Shown here: positions 1-7,043 of the stretch, piece after piece
Position numbering within the stretch: the first letter of the stretch is position 1
How the letters are laid out: each line of letters starts with the position of its first letter
Source: Spirochaetaceae bacterium
GTDB taxonomy: Bacteria; Spirochaetota; Spirochaetia; SZUA-6; Bin103
Direction: 5' to 3'
DNA length: 23,766 bases
NCBI GenBank assembly: GCA_028820215.1
Contig: JAPPKD010000224.1
Span: 1 to 23,766 of the forward strand
Program-made: the position numbers and the translations under genes
Notes under the pieces: generated by a model
What the model was told of the DNA's origin: nothing
Databases searched by the model: none
What the model saw: only the letters and a program-made list of their open reading frames with translations

Positions 1-176
1 CGTCCCTCCGACCCGAATCGGCCGACAGAGACCCCTACAGCGCAATTTCCTCGGTACGGGTCGGTCTTGACCTCTTCCGAGATGAAGTCGTAGGCGACGC
101 CCGACTCGCGCCGTTCCCAGGCCAGCAGGCCGCGCAGCACGGCCGGCTTGACCAGGTTCTCGACCACCGCAGCCAT
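1..176 (-). CDS. Partial gene leaving the window, possibly cytochrome P450 N-terminus
   Basis: An open frame of about 58 codons starts at an ATG (176-174) and runs off the left edge, so only the N-terminus is visible. A GGAGAGGG stretch lies about 13 nt upstream, rather far for a ribosome-binding site. The translation begins MAAVVENLVKPAVL, continues to an LLAWERRESGVAYDF segment and reaches TDPYR near residue 43. A basic helix followed by a 'WxxRxxGVxxD' stretch and then 'DPYR' is how many bacterial P450s begin, just before the first beta sheet. After DPYR the sequence no longer resembles a P450, and the outermost 50 bases may be unreliable contig-edge sequence. No haem ligand or I-helix is present to confirm the family. 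The gene is divergent from the enolase-family gene at 287. The open frame is seen; the P450 identity is a weak inference. Confidence 0.35.
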   Translation of the reverse strand, partial: MAAVVENLVKPAVLRGLLAWERRESGVAYDFISEEVKTDPYRGNCAVGVSVGRFGSEG

Positions 177-234
177 CAGGTGCACGGCACCCTCTCCGCA
201 TGCCGGGGCCGCGGTCCGGCGCGGGCGGCCTCGT

Positions 235-265
235 TTGACCCCGGGCTCGGGAGCGGAGTCATATG
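235..265 (+). promoter_or_regulatory. Weak sigma70-like promoter candidate before the enolase-family operon
   Basis: TTGACC (235-240, five of six matches to the -35 consensus) is followed after 19 bases by CATATG (260-265), a poor -10. It would place a start near 272, just before the Shine-Dalgarno GAGGAG at 273-278. The spacing is one or two bases longer than ideal, so this is only a candidate. Confidence 0.2.
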
Positions 266-286
266 CATGCGCGAGGAGCGTACCAG

Positions 287-1459
287 ATGAAGATCAGCGA
301 CGTTCAGGTGATTCCCTTCACCGTCCCGCGGCGGGGATTCCACAACGGGGAGTTGCGGCCGGAGACCGACACGGTCCAGACCGTCACCAGGGTGATCACC
401 GATCAGGGCGCCGAGGGCTGCTACTTCGGCGGCGCCGGCCACGGCGACCAGGCCGGCCTGCAGGCAGCCGACCGCGCGGTCCTCACCGGGCGCATCCGCG
501 ACCTGGTGGTGGGCGAGGATCCGTTCGACCGCGAGCGCTTCTGGCGCTGGATGTGGGTCGCCAACATCCCCGAGCACCTGCTCAGCGTGCTGGACAACGC
601 GCTCTGGGACCTGCAGGGCCGGGCGCTCGGGGTGCCGGTCTGCAAGCTCGCCGGCGGCTGCCGGGACCGTGTCCTGGCCTACGCCAGCACCTACCCGAAC
701 GTGGGGCCGCCCGAGGTGTATGCCGCGCACGCCGTGGCGTGCAAGCGGCAGGGGTACCGCCACTACAAGATCCATCCCTACTACTTCTGGGACCCGGAGA
801 CCGGCCGGGCCGATCCGGGGCGGCCGTCGCACGTCGAGCACGACGTGGCCTGTTGCCGGGCGGTGCGCGACGCGGTGGGGCCGGACATGGAGCTCAGCTT
901 CGACCCGTGGGGCACCTACCGCACCTACGAGGACGCGGTCTGGGTCGGACGGAGGCTGGAGGAGCTCGATTTCGTCTGGTACGAGCACCCCATGAACGAG
1001 TACCAGGTTTCCGCCTACCGGAAGCTGACGGCGGAGCTCTCGATCCCGATCCTGTCGCCGGAGATCGCCGCCGGCAGCCTTTATACGCGGGCCGAGTGGA
1101 TACGGCGCGGCGCGTCGGACATGAGCCGCATCGACGTGCTGCGCGGCGGCGTGACCGGCTGCCTGAAGACCGCGGCGCTGTGCGAGGCGTTCGGCGTCCG
1201 CCTGGAGATCCACATGGCCGGCTTCGGCAATCTGCAGGTGCTCGGCGCCACCAGCGAGGACACCTGCCGCTACTACGAGCGCGGCCTGCTGGCGCCCGGT
1301 GTCGACTATGAGACCCCGGAGCCGTACCTGGAAGAGCTCTGCGACCCGCTCGACGCGGACGGCTACGTGCGCGTGCCGGAGCACCCGGGCATGGGCTACC
1401 GGATCGACTGGGACTACATCTCCGAGCACCGCATCGACGGCGACCGCGAGCCGTCGTGA
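287..1459 (+). CDS. Mandelate racemase / muconate lactonizing enzyme family protein (enolase superfamily)
   Basis: A 390-residue enolase-superfamily enzyme, the usual length. These enzymes abstract a proton alpha to a carboxylate in an Mg2+-dependent (beta/alpha)7-beta barrel and are often sugar-acid dehydratases or racemases. The N-terminal capping domain covers about residues 1-125. The barrel shows Lys161-Ile-His163 at the second strand (KxH, where mandelate racemase has KxK), metal ligands Asp206 (SFDPWG), Glu233 (WYEHP) and Glu259 (LSPE), Asp283 (RIDV, followed by GGVTG) and His309 (EIHMAGFG), a likely Asp-His dyad. The ATG at 287 is preferred because GAGGAG lies 8 nt upstream (273-278); an in-frame ATG at 263 lacks such a site. 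Its stop overlaps the next gene (GTGA), so translation is probably coupled. With the DapA-family enzyme two genes downstream it suggests dehydration and then aldol cleavage of a hydroxy acid. The substrate cannot be read from sequence. Family very sure, reaction unsure. Confidence 0.93.
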   Translation: MKISDVQVIPFTVPRRGFHNGELRPETDTVQTVTRVITDQGAEGCYFGGAGHGDQAGLQAADRAVLTGRIRDLVVGEDPFDRERFWRWMWVANIPEHLLSVLDNALWDLQGRALGVPVCKLAGGCRDRVLAYASTYPNVGPPEVYAAHAVACKRQGYRHYKIHPYYFWDPETGRADPGRPSHVEHDVACCRAVRDAVGPDMELSFDPWGTYRTYEDAVWVGRRLEELDFVWYEHPMNEYQVSAYRKLTAELSIPILSPEIAAGSLYTRAEWIRRGASDMSRIDVLRGGVTGCLKTAALCEAFGVRLEIHMAGFGNLQVLGATSEDTCRYYERGLLAPGVDYETPEPYLEELCDPLDADGYVRVPEHPGMGYRIDWDYISEHRIDGDREPS

Positions 1460-2478
1460 GCGAGCGGGCGCCGGGCGGCGCTCCGCCGGAGCTGCCCGAG
1501 GGCAAGGTCGACCCGGAGGTGCTGGCGCCGCTGCTCGCCGCCGCGGCCGGCCCCGGAGCCGGCGTGTTGATCGGCCCGGAGGTGGGCGAGGACGCCGCGG
1601 TGGTGACCGGCGCCGAGCGGCTGGTGCTGACAAGCGACCCGATCACGCTGGCCGGCAGCGAGGTGGGCCGCTATGCCGTGGCGGTCAACTGCAACGACCT
1701 GGTGGCGATGGGCGCCGACCCGCAGTACCTCACCACCAGCATCCTGGTGCCGCCGGGTACGGACGGCGCTGCCCTGGAGGCGCTGTTCGCCGAGCTGGCT
1801 ACCGCCGCGGCCGCCGCCGGCGTTGCCTGGGTAGGAGGACACACCGAGGTGACCGGCGCCGTGGTCAGGCCGGTAGTGGTCGGCGCCGCCGTGGGGGTGC
1901 TTGCCGGCGCGCCATGGTCGAGCGCGGGCGCGCAGGCCGGCGATGCCCTTGTGTTGACCAAGTGGGTGGCGCTGGAGGGCAGCACGCTGCTGGCGCGGGA
2001 GCGGCGGGACGCGCGCGCCGTCCTGGGGCCGGACCATGCGGAGGTGGCAGGCTGGCTCGACGATCCCGGGATCAGCGTCGCGGCAGAGGGCCGGGTGCTT
2101 CGCGAGTTCGCAATCCATGCCGCACACGACCCCACCGAAGGCGGCGTCGCCCAGGGGATTCACGAGCTGGCGAACTGCTCGGGGGTGGCCATCGAGATCG
2201 AGGCCACGTCGCTGCCGGTCAAGCCGGCCACCCGGGCGCTGTGCGACGCGCTCGGCATCGACCACCTCGGCCTGTTGGCGTCCGGGGCGCTTCTGTTCAC
2301 CGCCCCGCCGCAGGTGGCACGGCGCGCCGCGCAGGCGCTCCACGACGCCGGCATCCCCGCCGCGATGATCGGAGCCGTGCGCGCCGGAAGCGGGGTCACC
2401 CTGCGCACTGGCGAGCGCAGCACGCCTCTGCCATCCTTCCCGCGGGATGAGATCTCGAGGCTCGGAGCACAGGCATGA
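1456..2478 (+). CDS. AIR synthase (PurM/HypE/ThiL/SelD superfamily)-related protein
   Basis: A 340-residue PurM-like ATP-binding protein starting at GTG 1456, whose codon overlaps the previous stop (GTGA). The N-terminal half carries GEDAAV (44-49), the metal/ATP loop of this fold, then NCNDLVAMGADPQY (78-91) and GGHTEVT (127-133). The C-terminal half has HDPTEGG (224-230), a hallmark of HypE-type members. HypE, the hydrogenase maturation factor, ends in PRxC to carry its carbamoyl/cyano group; here the tail is FPRDEISRLGAQA with no cysteine, and no hydrogenase gene is nearby, so it is not a classical HypE. It also lacks the Sec/Cys loop of SelD. Superfamily members use ATP to phosphorylate or activate a substrate (ThiL is a kinase). 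Sitting between a dehydratase and an aldolase, it may be a kinase or activating enzyme for the pathway intermediate; that role is inference. Confidence 0.85.
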   Translation: MSERAPGGAPPELPEGKVDPEVLAPLLAAAAGPGAGVLIGPEVGEDAAVVTGAERLVLTSDPITLAGSEVGRYAVAVNCNDLVAMGADPQYLTTSILVPPGTDGAALEALFAELATAAAAAGVAWVGGHTEVTGAVVRPVVVGAAVGVLAGAPWSSAGAQAGDALVLTKWVALEGSTLLARERRDARAVLGPDHAEVAGWLDDPGISVAAEGRVLREFAIHAAHDPTEGGVAQGIHELANCSGVAIEIEATSLPVKPATRALCDALGIDHLGLLASGALLFTAPPQVARRAAQALHDAGIPAAMIGAVRAGSGVTLRTGERSTPLPSFPRDEISRLGAQA

Positions 2479-2490
2479 GGGCGGACAGGC

Positions 2491-3384
2491 ATGAGTAGTC
2501 CGTTTCGCGGCATCTTCCCGGTCGTGCTGACGCCGTACGCCGAGGACGGCTCGGTCGACGCGGCGACGCTGGCGCGGGAGGTGGACTTCAGCGTGGACGC
2601 CGGCACGCACGGGCTGGTCTTTCCCGTGCTGGGCAGCGAGTTCCAGTACCTTTCGGACGCCGAGCGGCGCGCCGCGGTGGAAGTGGTGGTGCGGCAGGCC
2701 GGCGGCCGCGTGCCGGTGGTGGCGGGCGTCGCCGCCCCGGATCCGCGTGCCGCGGCCAAACACGCCGCACACGCGGCCGGGTGCGGGGCGGATGCCGTGA
2801 TCGCGCTGCCGCCGTATCCCGGGCAGCCCGGCCGGGACGAGCTGCTCTGGTACTACCGCGCGATCGCGGAGGCGGCCGGCCGGCCGGTGTTCATCCAGCA
2901 CACCCACGCCGGCATGGACGCCGCGTTCATCGAGGGGTTGCTCCGCGACATCCCGAACGTCGAGTACGTCAAGGAGGAGAGCGATCCGAGCGCGCACCAG
3001 ATCAGCGCGCTCGTCGCACGCTGCGGCGCCGTGAGCAGCGGCGTGTTCGGCGGCGCGCACGGCCGCTGGATGCTTTCGGAGCTGCGCCGCGGGGCGACCG
3101 GTTTCATGCCGGCCACGGAGATGACCGACGTGCACGTGCAGATTTGGGAAGCCTGGCACGCGGGAAACCGGGAGCGGGCGCGGGAGCTGTTCAACCGGCT
3201 GCTGCCGCTGATCAACCTGCTGGGCCTGCTGGGCCTGCCGGTCTGCAAGGAGGTGCTGGTGCGCCGCGGCGTGTTCGCGTCCACCGCGACGCGTGTGCCC
3301 GGAAGCGTCCAGCTCGACGACGAGGACCACCGCGAGCTCGACGCGATCCTGGCCAGTCTGCAGCCGCTCCTGCGTGTTCGTTAG
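2491..3384 (+). CDS. Dihydrodipicolinate synthase / N-acetylneuraminate lyase family protein
   Basis: A 297-residue class I (Schiff-base) aldolase or dehydratase, normal length for DapA. It starts at ATG 2491, 12 nt after the preceding stop, with GGACAGG and GAGG upstream. Seen: GIFPVVLTPY (7-16), the family's opening strand; LGSE (47-50) in the place of the usual G(T/S)TGE; LPPY (106-109); and VKEE with Lys161 as the expected Schiff-base lysine. The segment that normally carries the catalytic tyrosine (YNxP) reads FIQHTHAG (134-141), so that tyrosine is absent. It is therefore unlikely to be a housekeeping DapA; a 2-keto-3-deoxy-acid aldolase or related lyase acting with the upstream dehydratase is more plausible. 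Its TAG stop overlaps the stop of the convergent Rpn gene (TTAG at 3381-3384). Family sure, substrate unknown. Confidence 0.9.
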   Translation: MSSPFRGIFPVVLTPYAEDGSVDAATLAREVDFSVDAGTHGLVFPVLGSEFQYLSDAERRAAVEVVVRQAGGRVPVVAGVAAPDPRAAAKHAAHAAGCGADAVIALPPYPGQPGRDELLWYYRAIAEAAGRPVFIQHTHAGMDAAFIEGLLRDIPNVEYVKEESDPSAHQISALVARCGAVSSGVFGGAHGRWMLSELRRGATGFMPATEMTDVHVQIWEAWHAGNRERARELFNRLLPLINLLGLLGLPVCKEVLVRRGVFASTATRVPGSVQLDDEDHRELDAILASLQPLLRVR

Positions 3385-4337
3385 CGGTCGGCGTCCTCGT
3401 TCCCGTTCTCGGAGCCTTCGAGTCGCTGCTTGAGAGCTCGCAGCGCATCCCGGTCCACGCCGGTGGCCGACTCGATGAGCGACCACTGCACGCCGGCTTG
3501 GGCGAGCTTCTCTATCGTGTCTACCCGGCCCCTCAGTTCGCCTTCCTGGCGTCCCTTCTCGAGGCCTTCGGCGATCAGTTCCTCCGCGTAGGTCATCAGC
3601 TCTCCTCCCGGTTCCGAGACTGCCCTGCCCAGATCTTCGCCGAACGTGCGTGCCGTGTCGCGGTCTTGCGTCGCAAACAGGTACATGACGAACGTGCGCA
3701 CGGCATCCCGACCGCCGGTCGGCAGCAACTCCGCGAGCAGGTGCACCGCCCTCCGCAGCGCTACCTGCCGGTGGCGAAACGGCGCCATCATCAAGAGTTG
3801 CGCGATGCGGCCCCGCAACGTGCCGCGCACGTCGTCGGGCCCAACGAAGGACTGGTCGATCAGCAGGTGCGTGAACCGCGGTACCCACGGCCACTCGCGT
3901 ACCGAAACGGCGAACAGCTCCGCAAACTCCGTGGCGTGCCTCCAGCGGCCGCGGCCCTGGTAGAGCACCAACGGGATGATCGGGCGCAGTCCCCGTTCCC
4001 GCGGGTGCATCCGACGGTCCCGGTCCCAGATGCGGCAGCAGTACTTCAGCAGCCGGAACGGCATCCAGCGGTCAGGCTGTGACTGGTGCTCCAGCAGCAC
4101 GTACAGCCAGGCGGGCGGGTCGCCGGCGGCGCGCTCGACCGCGAACAGCAGATCGGACTGGCTGTCGCGCAACTGCTCGTCGACGAACGTGGCGTCCTGG
4201 ACCGTGAGGCTGGACCACTGCAGTTCGGCGGCAAGAGGCTCGGGCAGATAGGCGCGCAAGAGGCCGACCGTCTCCGAGGGGTCGCCGAACACGGTGCGAA
4301 ACAGCTTGTCGTGCGGCCGGTGCACCTCGGGGGCCAT
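3381..4337 (-). CDS. Rpn family recombination-promoting nuclease / putative transposase (YhgA-like)
   Basis: A 318-residue protein of the Rpn/YhgA family (Transposase_31), PD-(D/E)XK-type DNA endonucleases first annotated as transposases. It opens with the characteristic HDKLFRTVF (9-17). The nuclease core follows: SDLLF with Asp62, then VLLEHQS with Glu83 and Gln85, the usual EhQ form of the motif. The helical C-terminus contains EGLEKGRQEGELRG and a short helix-turn-helix-like tail (LIESATGVDRDALRAL). I see no terminal inverted repeats or target duplication around it, so it does not look like an intact mobile element. It lies alone on the minus strand between two plus-strand operons; its TAA stop overlaps the DapA-like stop by 4 nt. 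The ATG at 4337 fits the conserved N-terminus, although no good ribosome-binding site precedes it. Confidence 0.9.
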   Translation of the reverse strand: MAPEVHRPHDKLFRTVFGDPSETVGLLRAYLPEPLAAELQWSSLTVQDATFVDEQLRDSQSDLLFAVERAAGDPPAWLYVLLEHQSQPDRWMPFRLLKYCCRIWDRDRRMHPRERGLRPIIPLVLYQGRGRWRHATEFAELFAVSVREWPWVPRFTHLLIDQSFVGPDDVRGTLRGRIAQLLMMAPFRHRQVALRRAVHLLAELLPTGGRDAVRTFVMYLFATQDRDTARTFGEDLGRAVSEPGGELMTYAEELIAEGLEKGRQEGELRGRVDTIEKLAQAGVQWSLIESATGVDRDALRALKQRLEGSENGNEDADR

Positions 4338-4383
4338 CGACAGGGGAAACGCATCATTCGGCGCTCTCGCTTTCGACTGCGGG

Positions 4384-4410
4384 GCGAGGGGCCTCGCGCC
4401 GTGATACCGT
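4384..4410 (+). promoter_or_regulatory. Candidate promoter with palindrome upstream of the formamidase operon
   Basis: TACCGT (4405-4410, TANNNT type) ends 8 nt before the ATG at 4419, and there is no Shine-Dalgarno sequence. Just upstream is the dyad GCGAGG-GG-CCTCGC (4384-4397), which overlaps where a -35 element would be and could be an operator. Both are seen; their function is inferred. Confidence 0.35.
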
Positions 4411-4418
4411 CACTCGCC

Positions 4419-5330
4419 ATGATCGACATTCGCCAGCCGGGGTCCTACCGCTACACCTACTCGGCCGATCACGAGGTGGTCGCCCGCGTGCAGCCGGGCC
4501 AGCAGGTGCGCATCCACTGCGTGGACTGCTTCGAGAACCGCCTGGTTGACGAGTCCCAGCACTACTCCGAGGTGTGCGAGTACCCGTACCTGAATCCGCA
4601 GACCGGACCGGTGTACGTCGATGGGGTGGAGGAGGGCGACACCCTGCTGGTGTATATCGACGACATCGAGATCACCCGCGACTGGGCGATGACCGGGCTG
4701 GTGCCGCGCTTCGGCCTGCTAACCGGCACGACGGCGACCGCCATGCTCACCGACGCCCTGCCGGAGGTGGTGCGCAAGGTGCCGATCCGCGACGGCCGCG
4801 TCTGGTTCGGGAAGCTGAGCCGTCCGCTGTCGCCGTTCATGGGCACCATCGGCACCGCCCCGAAGCTGGAGGCGATCAACGCGCTCACCCCGGCGAGCTA
4901 CGGCGGCAACATGGACTGCCCGGAGACCTGCGCGGGCAACACCCTGCACCTGCCGGTGCGCAACGACGGCGGCTTGCTCTTCTGCGGCGACGGGCACGCC
5001 ACCCAGGGCCACGGGGAGATCGGCGGCGTAGCCTGCGAGGTGCCGGTCAACCTGGTCTGCCGGTTCGAGGTCATCAAGGGGCAGGCCATCGACTGGCCGC
5101 GCGTCACCAATGACACGCACCTGATGGTGATCGGCAGCGCCCGCCCGCTGGAGGACGCCACGCGCATCGCCACCACCGAGCTGGTCAAATGGGTGGCCGC
5201 CGACTACGGCATGGACCCCACCGACGCCCTGGTCTGGATCACGCAGGTGCTGGAGCTGCGGGTCGGCAACGTGTGCGACCCCAACTACTCGGTGGTGGCC
5301 GCGGTTCCGCGCGAAGCGCTCACGGCCTAA
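4419..5330 (+). CDS. Acetamidase/formamidase family protein
   Basis: A 303-residue member of the FmdA/AmdA family, which hydrolyses formamide, acetamide or other small amides to ammonia and a carboxylate in the cytoplasm. Family signatures seen: NPQTGPVYVDGVEEGDTL (59-76), the strand PFMGTIGTAP (139-148), YGGNMD (161-166) with a metal-binding-type aspartate, LHLPV (176-180), and GDGHATQGHGE (190-200) with conserved histidines. The ATG at 4419 is chosen because the family homology begins there (a beta-rich MIDIRQPGSYRYTY); in-frame codons further upstream run antisense to the Rpn gene. It is the first gene of a seven-gene plus-strand series. An amidase beside a transaminase and an oxidoreductase suggests degradation of a nitrogen-containing compound; the true amide substrate is unknown. 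Confidence 0.92.
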   Translation: MIDIRQPGSYRYTYSADHEVVARVQPGQQVRIHCVDCFENRLVDESQHYSEVCEYPYLNPQTGPVYVDGVEEGDTLLVYIDDIEITRDWAMTGLVPRFGLLTGTTATAMLTDALPEVVRKVPIRDGRVWFGKLSRPLSPFMGTIGTAPKLEAINALTPASYGGNMDCPETCAGNTLHLPVRNDGGLLFCGDGHATQGHGEIGGVACEVPVNLVCRFEVIKGQAIDWPRVTNDTHLMVIGSARPLEDATRIATTELVKWVAADYGMDPTDALVWITQVLELRVGNVCDPNYSVVAAVPREALTA

Positions 5331-5340
5331 GCTGGCCCCC

Positions 5341-6135
5341 ATGGCCGGACGTATCCAGGACAAGATCGCGATCGTCACGGGGGCCGGCTCGGTCGGCCCC
5401 GGCATCGGCAACGGCCGCGCCACGGCGCTGGTGTTCGCCCGCGAAGGGGCGCGCGTGCTGCTGGTCGACCGCGACCCGGGTCCCGCCGAGGAGACCCGGC
5501 GGATGATCGCCGAGGCCGGCGGCGAGTCGTCCACCTTCCAGGCCGACGTGAGCGACGCCGCGGCCTGCCACGCGGTCGCCGGCGCGTGCGTCGAGCGTTA
5601 TGGCCGCATCGACATCCTGCACAACAACGTCGGCATCGAGATCGCCGGCGGCTTGGCGGAGACGACCGAGGAGGCGTGGGACACCACCCTGGCGGTCAAC
5701 CTGAAGAGCATGTTCCTGATGGCCAAGGCGGTCGTGCCGCACATGGAGCGGCAGGGTTCGGGCGCGATCGTCAACATCTCCTCGATCAACGCGATCCGGA
5801 CGCTGCCGGCGCTGTCCCTGCCGTACGCGGTGTCCAAGGCGGGCGTGATCGCCTTCACCCGCGACGTGGCGGTCGAGTACGCGGCCAGAGGAATCCGTGT
5901 GAACGCGGTGTTGCCCGGCATGATGGCCACGCCGTTCGTGGTGGCGGCGCTCACCGACGCGTACGGCGGCGACGTGGAGGCGATGATGGAGCGGCGCGAC
6001 AGCCTGTGCCCGACCGGCAAGCAGGGCGAGGGGTGGGACGTGGCGCACCTGTCGCTGTTCCTGGCCTCGGACGAGGCGCGCTACATCACCGGTGAGTCCG
6101 TGGTCGTCGACGGCGCCCAGACCTGCCGCATCTGA
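5341..6135 (+). CDS. SDR family NAD(P)-dependent oxidoreductase
   Basis: A 264-residue classical short-chain dehydrogenase/reductase. The Rossmann motif is TGAGSVGPGIGNG (13-25), a GP-containing variant seen in some sugar and alcohol dehydrogenases. Asp43 at the end of the second strand (LLVDRD) favours NAD(H) over NADP(H). NNVG is at 95-98; the catalytic set is Asn120 (AVN), Ser148 (NISS), Tyr162 and Lys166 (PYAVSKAG). The C-terminus ends with GESVVVDGAQTCRI, the usual closing strand. It follows the formamidase by 10 nt and is followed after 2 nt by the transaminase, so it belongs to the same operon. No Shine-Dalgarno is visible; a TAAGCT box overlapping the previous stop lies 7 nt before the ATG. 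A likely role is oxidising an alcohol to the ketone used by the transaminase, or the reverse (inference). Confidence 0.93.
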   Translation: MAGRIQDKIAIVTGAGSVGPGIGNGRATALVFAREGARVLLVDRDPGPAEETRRMIAEAGGESSTFQADVSDAAACHAVAGACVERYGRIDILHNNVGIEIAGGLAETTEEAWDTTLAVNLKSMFLMAKAVVPHMERQGSGAIVNISSINAIRTLPALSLPYAVSKAGVIAFTRDVAVEYAARGIRVNAVLPGMMATPFVVAALTDAYGGDVEAMMERRDSLCPTGKQGEGWDVAHLSLFLASDEARYITGESVVVDGAQTCRI

Positions 6136-6137
6136 TC

Positions 6138-7043
6138 GTGCCCGGCACGTACCAGGACGGCATCGCGTTCATCGAGGGCTGCTACCGGCCCATCGGCGAG
6201 GCGCGGATCCCGATCCTGGACCTGGGCTTCCTGCGTTCGGACGCGAACCAGGACACCGTGTCGGTGTGGGACGGATCGTTCTTCCGGCTCGACGACCACC
6301 AGGAGCGGTTCGAGCGCAACATCGCGCGGCTGCGTATGCACTGTCCCTACGACCGGCAGCAGCGCAACGAGATCCTGGCCGAGTGCGTGCGCCGTACGGG
6401 CTTCCGCAAGGCCTACGTGCAGATGGTGATGACGCGCGGACGGCTGCCGGCCGGCAGCCGTGATATCCGCGGGTGTGCGAACCAGTTCCATGCGTTCTGC
6501 CTGCCGTACGTCTGGCTGGCGCCCGAGGAGCAGCGCCGCCGCGGACTGCGCGCCCACATCAGCGACATCCAGCGGGTGCCGCCGCAGACGATCGAATCGA
6601 CGGTCAAGCACTACCACTGGCTGGACTTCGAGCTGGGCCTGATGCAGGCGTACGACGCTGGCGCGGAGACGGTGATCGTCGTGGACGGCAACGGCGATGT
6701 CGCCGAGGGGCCGGGGTTCAACGTGTTCGTCGTGGAACAGGGCCGGCTGGCGACGCCGGCCGCGGGCGTCCTGGACGGGATCACCCGCCGCACCGTGCTG
6801 GAGCTGTGCGCGGAGCTGGGCATCGCGTCCGCGACTGAGCCGATCCCGCCGGCCCGCGTCCATGCCGCGGATGAGGTGTTCGTGACGTCGACGGCCGGCG
6901 GCCTGATAGCCGTGACCACGGTCGATGGACGGCCGGTCGGCGCGGGCACGCCGGGGCCGGTCACCACCCGGCTCACGGAGGCCTACTGGTCACGGCGCCA
7001 GGCCGGCTGGCATGCGACACTCATCGATTACGGCGACGGCTGA
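6138..7043 (+). CDS. Class IV aminotransferase, (R)-amine transaminase-like
   Basis: A 301-residue fold-type IV PLP enzyme (branched-chain/D-amino-acid transaminase family). It starts at GTG 6138, two bases after the SDR stop. Lys157 (STVKHYHW) is the expected PLP lysine; EGPGFNVF (190-197) and LDGITRR (212-218) are the cofactor phosphate and glutamate regions. The N-terminal active-site strand reads LRSDANQDTVSVWDG followed by FFRLDDHQERF, and the C-terminus has STAGGL, GPVTTRLTEAYW and a final IDY. These blocks match, from memory, the (R)-selective amine:pyruvate transaminases (Arthrobacter and Aspergillus types) much better than IlvE or D-alanine transaminase. It probably converts a ketone or keto acid to an (R)-amine, or the reverse. 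The stop overlaps the next start (TGATG), so translation is coupled. Fold sure; (R)-amine subgroup likely; native substrate unknown. Confidence 0.9.
   Translation: MPGTYQDGIAFIEGCYRPIGEARIPILDLGFLRSDANQDTVSVWDGSFFRLDDHQERFERNIARLRMHCPYDRQQRNEILAECVRRTGFRKAYVQMVMTRGRLPAGSRDIRGCANQFHAFCLPYVWLAPEEQRRRGLRAHISDIQRVPPQTIESTVKHYHWLDFELGLMQAYDAGAETVIVVDGNGDVAEGPGFNVFVVEQGRLATPAAGVLDGITRRTVLELCAELGIASATEPIPPARVHAADEVFVTSTAGGLIAVTTVDGRPVGAGTPGPVTTRLTEAYWSRRQAGWHATLIDYGDG

Noticed and set aside
1456..2478. Calling this HypE or SelD
   Set aside because: The terminal PRxC cysteine of HypE and the Sec/Cys loop of SelD are both missing, and no hydrogenase or selenocysteine genes are nearby.
1414..3894. An 826-codon minus-strand open frame
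   Set aside because: Antisense to the PurM-like and DapA-like genes, with an arginine-rich composition and no recognisable motif.
3381..4337. A mobile element bounded by repeats around the Rpn gene
   Set aside because: No terminal inverted repeats or target-site duplications are visible; the gene ends flush with its neighbour.
4086..4418. A longer formamidase starting inside the Rpn gene
   Set aside because: The extension is antisense to Rpn and has no family homology; the conserved N-terminus begins at 4419.
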